Source of the DNA: a virus
Length of the DNA stretch: 20,856 nucleotides
Reading direction: 5' to 3' (one strand)
Virus record (IMG/VR): IMGVR_UViG_3300038427_000075
Coordinates: 1-20,856 of that record
The first letter of the stretch is position 1; every line of letters begins with the position of its first letter. Below, in pieces: positions 11,963 through 18,189 of this stretch. Both the position numbers and the translations under genes were made by a program. Under the pieces are notes generated by a model. It worked only from the letters and a program-made list of their open reading frames with translations. It did no database searches and was not told the DNA's origin.

Positions 11963-12794
11963 ATACATTTCCTTCAACGATAGCTGGCCAGCCAACAAAT
12001 GTCATGGGGTATTCATTGCGAAGGATGATTGATGCCACCCGCCTGAGAAGCGCCTCATTATAGTGGATGACATGATAATTCTGGTCATGCATCAATTCAT
12101 AACAATCCTTTCGTGGCCTCAAATTCCGCTTCAATCTGCGCACGTGATCGGTGTACCATTGCCAGGCAATTAAGTCAGCGGCTTGTACTGGCCTTACTTT
12201 CCGTTTATCAACAAATGAATGGGCTACATATCTGTGTTTAGCTCGTAGATTTTTGTCGGTGAAAATCTCGTTCATGATGCCGTTTGCTTCTGTTTGGCTC
12301 CTGTGGCCAGCCTCAAAAAAGTAGGCGATATCACCATTGTAGTTGTTCTTATTGGCCCACCATTGGACTGCCGTCAAACATGCGTGGGCACAGAAACTAT
12401 ACGCGCTTCCGATGGCCTTAGAATTTGGCATGATGTCGGCAAATTGCCTGGGTTCTACAGTGACCGCTAGACCGCATGAGATGCTCCGTTTGATAATCGC
12501 AATCATCTCTTTCTCGATATCAATACGGTCCTCTTTTAGTAATGACGAAAACGGACGGCTACCATGAGCGCAGGCCGACATTCGAAAGAATGGGAGATTA
12601 GAGTTGTCGAGGACTTTTTCCCAATCTGAATCCAAACTCTTACAAGCTTCTTTTTCGATAACATACCCAGCAACACAAAGGACCAGAGAAGTATCACTTG
12701 AACCGCTCTCATCGAAATATGCCTCAACTAGCTGCACGGCATATCCTCCGGTCGGAAGCAAGATGTCTAGGAGTCGCGATATTAGAATACTCAT
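11928..12794 (-). CDS. DUF3800 family protein (predicted RNase H-fold nuclease-like)
   Basis: 288 residues. YFDESG near residue 26, a central FEAGHRSQ, and QAADLIAWQWY near the C-terminus match the DUF3800 layout, whose Asp/Glu residues suggest an RNase H-like fold; no activity is proven for the family as far as I know. DUF3800 proteins are frequent in phages, plasmids and defence-rich regions. The ATG overlaps the stop of the 70-aa gene as ATGA. A GTG 19 codons later has a strong GGAGG site and would begin with VQLVEAYFDESG; the true start could be there. It sits between the 70-aa and 46-aa genes, and promoter-like copy C lies upstream of all three. Confidence 0.85.
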   Translation of the reverse strand: MSILISRLLDILLPTGGYAVQLVEAYFDESGSSDTSLVLCVAGYVIEKEACKSLDSDWEKVLDNSNLPFFRMSACAHGSRPFSSLLKEDRIDIEKEMIAIIKRSISCGLAVTVEPRQFADIMPNSKAIGSAYSFCAHACLTAVQWWANKNNYNGDIAYFFEAGHRSQTEANGIMNEIFTDKNLRAKHRYVAHSFVDKRKVRPVQAADLIAWQWYTDHVRRLKRNLRPRKDCYELMHDQNYHVIHYNEALLRRVASIILRNEYPMTFVGWPAIVEGNVYEDAGFGIWKI

Positions 12795-13003
12795 CGCGCA
12801 CCCCCGCGTTGCGCTGGCGCATCATCGACACCCGCGCTATTATCTTGACTCTGCTGACTGGGCGAGTCACGTAAATTATTGCCCTTATAAGCTGGGAATG
12901 CATCCAATGCCCTAGAACCTTTCAGTGTAATAAGCAGAGGTCCAAGCTTTGCGGCGAAAACTCGACCGCGATTCAGACCGGTTTTCACTTTACGGATTCG
13001 CAT
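12791..13003 (-). CDS. Small hypothetical protein (70 aa) upstream of DUF3800
   Basis: The first 35 residues (MRIRKVKTGLNRGRVFAAKL, GPLLITLKGS) are basic and beta-like, the rest Gln/Ser/Asp-rich and likely disordered (DSPSQQSQDNSAGVDD). No family recognised. The ATG follows CGGAGAAAAGG and is 13 bases from promoter-like copy C; the spacing of core, CGGAGAA and start copies that in front of the HNH gene. Its stop overlaps the DUF3800 ATG. It may regulate or bind the DUF3800 product; this rests on position only. Confidence 0.6.
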   Translation of the reverse strand: MRIRKVKTGLNRGRVFAAKLGPLLITLKGSRALDAFPAYKGNNLRDSPSQQSQDNSAGVDDAPAQRGGAR

Positions 13004-13010
13004 GCCTTTT

Positions 13011-13036
13011 CTCCGTGTCCGTTATAACAGACTTTC
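13011..13036 (-). promoter_or_regulatory. Promoter/operator-like palindrome, copy C, upstream of the 70-aa gene
   Basis: The minus-strand core GTCTGTTATAACGGAC, 14 of 16 positions palindromic, holds TGTTATAAC (extended -10-like). It is preceded by CAGAAA and followed by CGGAGAA. It is the same layout as copy A and shares the core with copy B. Confidence 0.6.
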
Positions 13037-13242
13037 TGAGAGCGTGGCCGGATAGCATTTTTCGGTGACGTTCCTTCCACCTAAGCGATGTGACGTTCTA
13101 TCCACACCCGAGGACTTCTACACTCGCCAGCGGTCACTCCGGCAGGCACTGGACGCCGCACGCTCTCATTATAGTCGGGGCCGCCGGAGGGGATCACTCC
13201 ATGCTCCACCTACGCCAGTTGGTGGACAGCGGCCCCGCAAGC
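13037..13242. other. Non-coding region with repeats, possible origin or control region
   Basis: About 200 bases without a convincing gene. Seen: a 10-bp inverted repeat (TGAGAGCGTG at 13037-13046 and CACGCTCTCA at 13159-13168), two copies of GTGACGTTC (from 13065 and 13090), CTATCCACA right after the second copy (one mismatch from the DnaA box TTATCCACA), repeated CCACCTA and TCACTCC, and TATAAT on the minus strand next to the right arm. It lies just downstream of the DnaB, loader and small coiled-coil genes on the minus strand. Iteron-like repeats beside replication genes make an origin possible; nothing proves it. Confidence 0.35.
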
Positions 13243-13515
13243 TCAATCGTTCTCTTCACCGTCTTTGGCGATCCTTACCTTCACCGTCTCTTCTTCGGCC
13301 ACGATCTTGATGGTGACCTTGCCGTGAGAATATTCGGTTTTCTTGTTCTTCTTCATGGCCTTCAGCAGCAGCCCCTTCAGATCAACCTCTTGCACGGTGA
13401 GCGCCTGCCGCTGGTCTCGAATGCGCGTGTACTTTTTTGCAAGTTGTTCGAGTTCCTCTATGGCTGGCTCTTCCATCCCCGGCAATCTATCGCTTTCCCC
13501 TTTGTCTTTTGCCAT
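13243..13515 (-). CDS. Small coiled-coil phage protein (90 aa)
   Basis: Acidic/helical start (EEPAIEELEQLAKKYTRIRD), QRQALTVQEVDLKGLLLKAM as a heptad helix, then KKNKKTEYSHGKVTIKIV and VKVRIA as a short beta hairpin. This 'helix-turn-helix plus beta tail' small protein pattern is common in phage early regions; I cannot name a function. GAGGAGAAGAAC precedes the ATG. It ends the replication cluster and is followed by the non-coding region. Confidence 0.7.
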   Translation of the reverse strand: MAKDKGESDRLPGMEEPAIEELEQLAKKYTRIRDQRQALTVQEVDLKGLLLKAMKKNKKTEYSHGKVTIKIVAEEETVKVRIAKDGEEND

Positions 13516-13538
13516 GTTCTTCTCCTCGCCAGGCCGCC

Positions 13539-14978
13539 TTACTGTGATGGATCATTGGCGGCCATGGCCTTCGTATCAGGTTCCAAATACTGTTGCGCCT
13601 TGTTGACGAACTTCGTGAACGCGCTGAGGAAAACCAGCTCGGCCTCTCCGGTCGGCCCGTTGCGCTGTTTGGCGATGCTGACCGCAGTCAAGATGCCTCC
13701 GTAACCCTCAGCATCGTCATCACCGTCTTCAGTTCCCTTGACTTTCTTCGGATACCGGAACAGGAATATCACCACGTCGGCGTCTTGTTCGATTGCCCCG
13801 CTCTCCCGAAGGTCAGACAATTGAGGTTTCGGTCCGCGCCGCATCTCCGGGGCCCGGTTAAGCTGCGAGAGAGCCAGTACCGGAAGCTGAAGCTCCTTGG
13901 CCATCGCTTTCAATCCGCGCGAGATAGACGAGATTTCCTGAGTACGGTTCTCGCCCTGTCCCTTCATGAGTTGGAGATAGTCCACGATGACAAGACATAT
14001 CTTCTTCTCGTTTTTGAGCCTCCGCGCTTTGACCCGCATCTCGGGGATACTCAGCGTTGGCGAATCGTCGATGTAGAGCGGAGCGTTGTCCAGTCTTCCA
14101 AGAGCGCTGACGAGCTTTTTCCAATCTTCTTTAGCGGCGAATCCACTTCGCAGCTTGTGAGAATTGACTTCGCCCTCAGCGCACAAGAGCCGGATTAGCA
14201 ACGGCGAGACTCCCATCTCAAGGGAGAAAATCCCTACGCCCTTTCTCTCCTGAACAGACGCATGCGCCGCGATGTTCAAGGCAAGCGCTGTTTTTCCCAT
14301 CGACGGCCTGGCGGCGAGAACGATCAAGTCGCTGTTGTGCAGGCATCCGATCATGGCGTCCAGATCACAGAATCCGGTCTCCACTCCGTCGCCTTTGGGC
14401 CCGCCTTCCATGAGCCCATCAATCGTGCCGAAACTTCCGCGGACAGCTTCACCCACGCTCACGAAGCGCGATGCGATGCGCTGCTCGACGATGTCGTAGA
14501 GTTGAGACTGCGCCAGCTCGACAAGCTGCGTGGCATCCTCCACGCCCTCGAGCGCCCTGGCCACCGTGTTGCTGGAGATGTTGATGACCCGGCGGATCGT
14601 GGCCTTCTCCCTCACGATCCGGCAGTATTCTGACACCGCGATCGAGGTTCCAATGGGAACCCCGTCCGTCAGAGCCGCAAGATACGCCGCACCGCCAGCT
14701 TTCTCCATGAGTCCGTCTCGGGAAAGTTCTTCGCTCAGTGTCACGAGGTCGATCTTGTGCCCGGTCTCTGCGAGGTCCACCATGCGCTGAAAAACAAGGC
14801 GATGAGCCTCAGAGAAGAAATCTTCTTGTGCGCAACCGCCCTCCAGCACGAGATCAAGCGCCGTGTTATCTAGGAGCACGGAGCCCAGCAGAGCTCGCTC
14901 GGCTTCCAAATTGTGAGGTGCGGTGCGCTCAGCAGTTTGTTGGCGGTTCTGCTGCCGGCTGTCCCGTTGTTCCAACAT
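13539..14978 (-). CDS. dnaB: Replicative DNA helicase, DnaB type
   Basis: 479 residues, close to the usual length. The N-terminal domain (PHNLEAERALLGSVLLDNTA at 21-40, SEYCRIVREKATIRR) is followed by the RecA-like motor: Walker A ARPSMGKTALALN (223-235), FSLEM (251-255), Walker B LVIVDYLQLM (329-338), motif 4 LSQLNR (370-375), and DLRESGAIEQDADVVIFL. It should unwind the replication fork in a hexamer. The sequence resembles bacterial DnaB, suggesting a host-derived phage copy. The start overlaps the end of the upstream replication protein gene by 50 bases, with only a weak ribosome site, so translation may be coupled. Confidence 0.95.
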   Translation of the reverse strand: MLEQRDSRQQNRQQTAERTAPHNLEAERALLGSVLLDNTALDLVLEGGCAQEDFFSEAHRLVFQRMVDLAETGHKIDLVTLSEELSRDGLMEKAGGAAYLAALTDGVPIGTSIAVSEYCRIVREKATIRRVINISSNTVARALEGVEDATQLVELAQSQLYDIVEQRIASRFVSVGEAVRGSFGTIDGLMEGGPKGDGVETGFCDLDAMIGCLHNSDLIVLAARPSMGKTALALNIAAHASVQERKGVGIFSLEMGVSPLLIRLLCAEGEVNSHKLRSGFAAKEDWKKLVSALGRLDNAPLYIDDSPTLSIPEMRVKARRLKNEKKICLVIVDYLQLMKGQGENRTQEISSISRGLKAMAKELQLPVLALSQLNRAPEMRRGPKPQLSDLRESGAIEQDADVVIFLFRYPKKVKGTEDGDDDAEGYGGILTAVSIAKQRNGPTGEAELVFLSAFTKFVNKAQQYLEPDTKAMAANDPSQ

Positions 14979-15762
14979 TATTGATTCCGTCCATCATGCG
15001 CTGTTTTAGTTCTAGCCGTGCATTCTCGGCCTTGTACTGCTCAATCAATCTTTGGCCGGTCGGAGCGCTGTCATGGCGCTCGAATATCTGACCCTGCGGA
15101 GAGTCATCCTCCCTAACCGTGAAAACTCCTTGCCAAGCTCGTTGAGTTGATTGGTCAAGACAGGCGATGGGATCGTGTCCTTGCCTCTTTAGCTTGGTCA
15201 ACGTTGAGATGGTAAGCCGCCTCGCTCGATCGGTGAGAGGCTTTCGGATTTTCTTGCGCATCTCTTCAAATCCCATCCATGCTTCCTGTGGTATCCAGTC
15301 AGGAAGAACAAAGGACGCTGATTCTCTTATTGATGTAGTCTTTGAGGTAATCTCTGATTCTTTATAGATTTCACTTTTTGTAGAAGCTGGGTTGCCGCTT
15401 TTGGATTGTCCAGTTTTACCTTTTTGTCGAATCAAGTTTCCTCCAGGACAGGCTTTCAGAAAAGAGCGAAACGCCGTCTTGTCTATCCTGAAGTATAACT
15501 GACAAGGAATGCCGCGTCTTTCCTCTTTCCAGAAACCCAGTTCTCGGAGCTTAACTCTGGCGCCTTCCTGCTCTCGGCGCGTCATGGCGATCTCTTCTTG
15601 CCATTCATCGGCCGATTTGTAGAACCATCCATCTGGATCTTGGGTTCTAGCAGTCCAATACCAAGCCTGACCGAGCATCAGAGCAGCGGTTATGCTGCCC
15701 GTTAGATGAACTAAAGAACGATGAAAAGCGATTGGCGTCTCAAAGATCGTTTCAATATCCAC
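14929..15762 (-). CDS. Phage replication protein with winged-helix N-terminus, likely helicase loader
   Basis: 277 residues. The N-terminal half (PIAFHRSLVHLTGSITAALM, LGQAWYWTARTQDPDGWFYK, SADEWQEEIAMTRREQEGAR, VKLRELGFWKEERRGIPCQL) is the helix-wing domain found in DnaD/DnaT/lambda O-like phage proteins. A polar linker follows, then WIPQEAWMGFEEMRKKIRK and LTISTLTKLKRQGHDPIACL with STQRAWQGVF, which resembles the second domain of such proteins that joins helicase to origin. It lies directly before DnaB, as expected for a loader or initiator. The GTG has GAGGTG upstream. The 108 bases before it contain two hairpins. Confidence 0.8.
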   Translation of the reverse strand: MDIETIFETPIAFHRSLVHLTGSITAALMLGQAWYWTARTQDPDGWFYKSADEWQEEIAMTRREQEGARVKLRELGFWKEERRGIPCQLYFRIDKTAFRSFLKACPGGNLIRQKGKTGQSKSGNPASTKSEIYKESEITSKTTSIRESASFVLPDWIPQEAWMGFEEMRKKIRKPLTDRARRLTISTLTKLKRQGHDPIACLDQSTQRAWQGVFTVREDDSPQGQIFERHDSAPTGQRLIEQYKAENARLELKQRMMDGINNVGTTGQPAAEPPTNC

Positions 15763-15804
15763 TTAGACATCACCTCAAATTGAGATGGTCTGGCGGGTCT
15801 GATT

Positions 15805-15865
15805 GGAAAGGGATTTGACCTTTCCAGCAGGGAAGTTGCCGGGGAGCCTGCTGGTACTCCCCGGC
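15805..15865 (-). promoter_or_regulatory. Two-hairpin leader upstream of the replication protein
   Basis: Two inverted repeats lie in the leader: GGAAAGG/CCTTTCC with a 7-base loop (15805-15825), and a 9-bp perfect GCCGGGGAG/CTCCCCGGC stem with a 10-base loop (15838-15865). No T-run follows either on the minus strand, so they are not simple terminators. They sit 43-108 bases before the GTG and after the 38-aa ORF, and could shape translation of the replication protein or act as a phage control site. Confidence 0.5.
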
Positions 15866-15870
15866 GATCC

Positions 15871-15987
15871 TCAAAGGCCCGGAGGCCGCCGCCACTCCGT
15901 CGAGGGCGACATCTCTATTTCTAACATTTCTCGCCTGCGCAAGTCCAGAACTATTTTATGTCCTACCTCTCCAGTACGACCGGTCAT
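15871..15987 (-). CDS. 38-aa ORF overlapping the upstream gene, unknown function
   Basis: MTGRTGEVGHKIVLDLRRRE, then MLEIEMSPSTEWRRPPGL. Its ATG lies inside the end of the upstream 103-aa gene (32-base overlap, different frame) and has a strong GAGGAG just ahead. No family recognised, and it is short, so it may be chance; the ribosome site is the best support. Confidence 0.4.
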   Translation of the reverse strand: MTGRTGEVGHKIVLDLRRREMLEIEMSPSTEWRRPPGL

Positions 15988-16267
15988 GGTCTCCTCTTTC
16001 AGATCTAAACTTCCAGCCTCGAGAAAGTCGCCTCAGAAATGATTGGCGAGACTCTTCATCGTTACAGGCCAACAGATCGGCAGTTTCGCTTTCCGAAGCA
16101 TAGCCGATGAGAATATCCTTGAGTTTCATGGAAATCCATGGGTCCGGCATTTTGTTGAGAGTAATTTCTGCCGGATCATATGTCTTAATGCGCTCTAAGT
16201 TATCATCTTGGAGGATCACGAACACACTATACTGTCCTGGTTCGACTTGAAATGGGACAAGCACCAT
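15956..16267 (-). CDS. Hypothetical protein (103 aa)
   Basis: The start VPFQVEPGQYSVFVILQDDN is beta-rich, then DNLERIKTYDPAEITLNKMP and MKLKDILIGYAS with a helical SETADLLACNDEESRQSFLR, and a basic tail. I recognise no family. GAGGTG lies four bases before the ATG. It follows the 61-aa zinc-finger gene by only three bases, so both are probably co-translated. Confidence 0.65.
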   Translation of the reverse strand: MVLVPFQVEPGQYSVFVILQDDNLERIKTYDPAEITLNKMPDPWISMKLKDILIGYASESETADLLACNDEESRQSFLRRLSRGWKFRSERGDHDRSYWRGRT

Positions 16268-16270
16268 GTT

Positions 16271-16456
16271 TCACCTCAATTCAGAATGCCGTGATTGCCA
16301 ATGCGCCTTGTATTCCGCTTCCACTGAGGTCGAGAACAGGCAGCGCGGACAGCAGAAGACAAGCATCCTTGGCCTTTGCCGGTTCCTCATCTGGCTTCTG
16401 TAAACTCGATTCTCGACCAGACTTCGGGTCTTCCATCTTAGCGGCGTTCCGCTCAT
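16271..16456 (-). CDS. Small C2H2-type zinc-finger protein (61 aa)
   Basis: The C-terminal half is CPRC-x12-H-x4-H (CCPRCLFSTSVEAEYKAH, then WQSRH), a C2H2 finger layout that is rare in phage small genes. The first half is basic (RWKTRSLVENRVYRSQMRN). The ATG overlaps the stop of the upstream gene as ATGA; a longer frame upstream lies wholly inside that gene. DNA binding is a likely inference. The stop is three bases before the next ATG. Confidence 0.65.
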   Translation of the reverse strand: MSGTPLRWKTRSLVENRVYRSQMRNRQRPRMLVFCCPRCLFSTSVEAEYKAHWQSRHSELR

Positions 16457-16683
16457 GGCTTGATCTTCGCTTCCGAGGTTTTCAATCCCGCGATCACGCG
16501 CATCAGAGGCAAGATGCTGCGACTTCCACACGCCAAGCAATGCCCGTTGGTCGTGAACCTATTATCGCCATCCCGAATGCGAACCACCTCTCCACAGTTC
16601 ACACAAAAGACGCTCTCGGTCGCCGGAAAGTGCTCCACGGGAACCCATGCTCTCGGCTTCGCGCTGTTATAAGGCCAGCTCAA
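16453..16683 (-). CDS. Zinc-ribbon protein (76 aa)
   Basis: FCVNCGEVVRIRDGDNRFTT, then HCLACGSRSILPL: two CxxCG pairs about 20 residues apart, a zinc-ribbon of the kind found in small transcription-associated proteins. The TTG start is chosen because TTGA overlaps the stop of the upstream gene and GGAG lies eight bases before; a GTG 13 codons earlier is possible but has no ribosome site. It is coupled to the C2H2 gene by ATGA. Confidence 0.65.
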   Translation of the reverse strand: MSWPYNSAKPRAWVPVEHFPATESVFCVNCGEVVRIRDGDNRFTTNGHCLACGSRSILPLMRVIAGLKTSEAKIKP

Positions 16684-16892
16684 CAGTTCTTCTCCGTCAC
16701 CAATCGACAGTAAGCGGCCCACAGAACTTGAAGGGCACGCTCTTCTGAATTGCTATCCTCTTGAAAAACAGCGATGCCATTCAGATGCCCAATCGCGTGC
16801 AGGATCGTCTTGCGCGGCTCCTGGTCAAGAATCTCCGCAGCCAAGAGCTCGTTGTATCTGTCCGGCACGTTCTCGATGTGTTGAACCGCCAT
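16680..16892 (-). CDS. Small hypothetical protein (70 aa)
   Basis: All-helical looking: HIENVPDRYNELLAAEILDQ, then RKTILHAIGHLNGIAVFQED and RALQVLWAAYCRLVTEK. I recognise no family. AGAGG lies six bases before the ATG. It is coupled to the zinc-ribbon gene by TTGA. About 90 bases separate it from the tail-anchored protein gene; I see nothing in them. Confidence 0.6.
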   Translation of the reverse strand: MAVQHIENVPDRYNELLAAEILDQEPRKTILHAIGHLNGIAVFQEDSNSEERALQVLWAAYCRLVTEKNC

Positions 16893-16983
16893 GATGAACC
16901 TCTCTTCAAGGGTTGGGGCGGGTTCTCCTCGTGAGCTGAGAGCCTAAATGAGTCAGCAAGTCTCGGAGTGTCCCGCCCACATG

Positions 16984-17310
16984 TCACTCGAACATCCATT
17001 TCACGACCGCCGCCAGCGCAAGCAACGACACGATGAACATGGAGCACCCGAACAAGCGGTCAATGGCGCGTTTTTCTAATTTCACGGCATGTTCATCTTT
17101 CCGGCCCTGCTTGTATGCGCTGTCCACGTCACGGTTGTAAGCCTGTTCGCTGACGTAGACCCGCTCTTTCTTGCGCTTCAAATCGGTCAGGGTTATCCAG
17201 TCAAAGAGAAGGAAGTCGTCACCGGAAGCCAGAGGCTTTTCTGCAACTCTGGTTCGCTCGGCGGCAACAAGATCATCCCAGGCTGACTTGGCTTCTTGAT
17301 TTTCTGCCAT
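16984..17310 (-). CDS. Tail-anchored membrane protein, unknown function (108 aa)
   Basis: The N-terminal 80 residues are charged and helical (AKSAWDDLVAAERTRVAEK, LKRKKERVYVSEQAYNRDV, YKQGRKDEHAVKLEKRA) and the C-terminus is one membrane segment, LFGCSMFIVSLLALAAVVKW, so the bulk should face the cytoplasm. The ATG has GGAGG nine bases upstream; the frame is open eight codons earlier. The 46-aa ORF overlaps its start. Such proteins occur in phages as superinfection-exclusion or inhibitor candidates, but nothing specific shows that here. Confidence 0.6.
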   Translation of the reverse strand: MAENQEAKSAWDDLVAAERTRVAEKPLASGDDFLLFDWITLTDLKRKKERVYVSEQAYNRDVDSAYKQGRKDEHAVKLEKRAIDRLFGCSMFIVSLLALAAVVKWMFE

Positions 17311-17413
17311 GACTTGAAACCTCCGCGTCATCAAAGAGTCTGCCTTGACCAGCAGCTTCGAACCTTCCGCGCAACGTCCGAAGATCGAAGCCTTTGATCT
17401 TGGCCTGCTTCAT
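17273..17413 (-). CDS. 46-aa ORF coupled to its neighbours, unknown function
   Basis: MKQAKIKGFDLRTLRGRFEA, then AGQGRLFDDAEVSSHGRKSR. The ATG overlaps the stop of the 61-aa gene as ATGA, and the ORF overlaps the start of the tail-anchored gene by 38 bases. AGGA lies close to the ATG and GGA further back. The FDLR...RFEAAGQGRLF text is reasonable for a short phage protein, but I recognise no family. Confidence 0.5.
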   Translation of the reverse strand: MKQAKIKGFDLRTLRGRFEAAGQGRLFDDAEVSSHGRKSRSQVSLG

Positions 17414-17595
17414 TTCCTGTTCCGACATGCCCTTGCCATGTCCCGCTCCCTTGCACGAGCACCGGTCGGGGTGATTGATTTCACTCCGCCGATGCGGAGC
17501 AGCCGCAAGTCTTCACCGTCCTTGGCCCATAACATCAGCTCAGGGCCAACGGCGAATTTCACTCTCCATTGCTTCAGAACCATTTGAGCCATCAT
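17410..17595 (-). CDS. Small hypothetical protein (61 aa)
   Basis: MMAQMVLKQWRVKFAVGPEL, then MLWAKDGEDLRLLRIGGVKS and a basic ARARERDMARACRNRK tail. The start is set by the TAATG overlap with the exonuclease stop and AAAGGAT upstream; the frame is open further upstream only as shadow of the exonuclease. No family recognised. The next 46-aa ORF overlaps its stop. Confidence 0.6.
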   Translation of the reverse strand: MMAQMVLKQWRVKFAVGPELMLWAKDGEDLRLLRIGGVKSITPTGARARERDMARACRNRK

Positions 17596-18173
17596 TAATC
17601 CTTTCGTGCGGCATTTAGAAGATACCGAGCCAAAGATGCGGCTCCCCGGACATCGGTCAGGGCGTCGTGAGCATTTCCTCCGATTTCGATCCCAAAGATA
17701 TGTAGTAACGTGGACAGTTGATAATTTTCTGGCTGAGACTTCCCGACGTGCCACCACAGCGCGAGTTGCAGAGTATCAAGCACTAAAGGATGAGCTGGCA
17801 GAAATCGTTCGCCGTACATCTTACGCAGCCGCGGCATGTCAAACGTCACAGCGTTATGGCCCGCGAGTCTGGCCACTGAATACGGATTCCCGGTTCGCTT
17901 GCTCACCATTTCGATACACTTGTGATGACAAAGAAATCTATCAAAATGAGCCAGCGCCATAGCTTCGGTAACCGCATCCTTCGCCCACACGGCGCGATCG
18001 TAGTGATTGATTTCGAGCGCTTTCGAATCAGCCAGAGATTCATCAAAGAAAATCTTCTTCTCAAAAGTCTCGGTCTCGCACCAGTTGTCATCAACAGCTA
18101 TAGCGGCTAGTTGGATGTTCGGCTGCGTTTCGAGCACGCCCGCAGTTTCGAAGTCAAAGAATACGATTTCCAT
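17595..18173 (-). CDS. DEDDh 3'-5' exonuclease (DnaQ/RNase T-like)
   Basis: 192 residues. Exo I FFDFET (Asp7, Glu9), Exo II LAGHNAVTFDMPRL (Asp112) and Exo III AHDALTD (His169, Asp174) give all four acidic metal ligands and the catalytic His, so it is probably active on single-stranded 3' ends. As a single-domain protein in a phage recombination block it may process ends or proofread. AGAGAGGAAG precedes the ATG. It lies 16 bases after the coiled-coil protein gene and overlaps the 61-aa gene by TAATG. Confidence 0.93.
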   Translation of the reverse strand: MEIVFFDFETAGVLETQPNIQLAAIAVDDNWCETETFEKKIFFDESLADSKALEINHYDRAVWAKDAVTEAMALAHFDRFLCHHKCIEMVSKRTGNPYSVARLAGHNAVTFDMPRLRKMYGERFLPAHPLVLDTLQLALWWHVGKSQPENYQLSTLLHIFGIEIGGNAHDALTDVRGAASLARYLLNAARKD

Positions 18174-18189
18174 TGCTTCCTCTCTATTC

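Noticed and set aside
12050-12075. TATAAT-like stretch (minus strand ACTATAATGAGG) inside DUF3800, resembling the site near 13168
   Set aside because: Lies in the middle of a coding region, lacks the palindromic GTCY...RGAC core, and is explained by ordinary codons.
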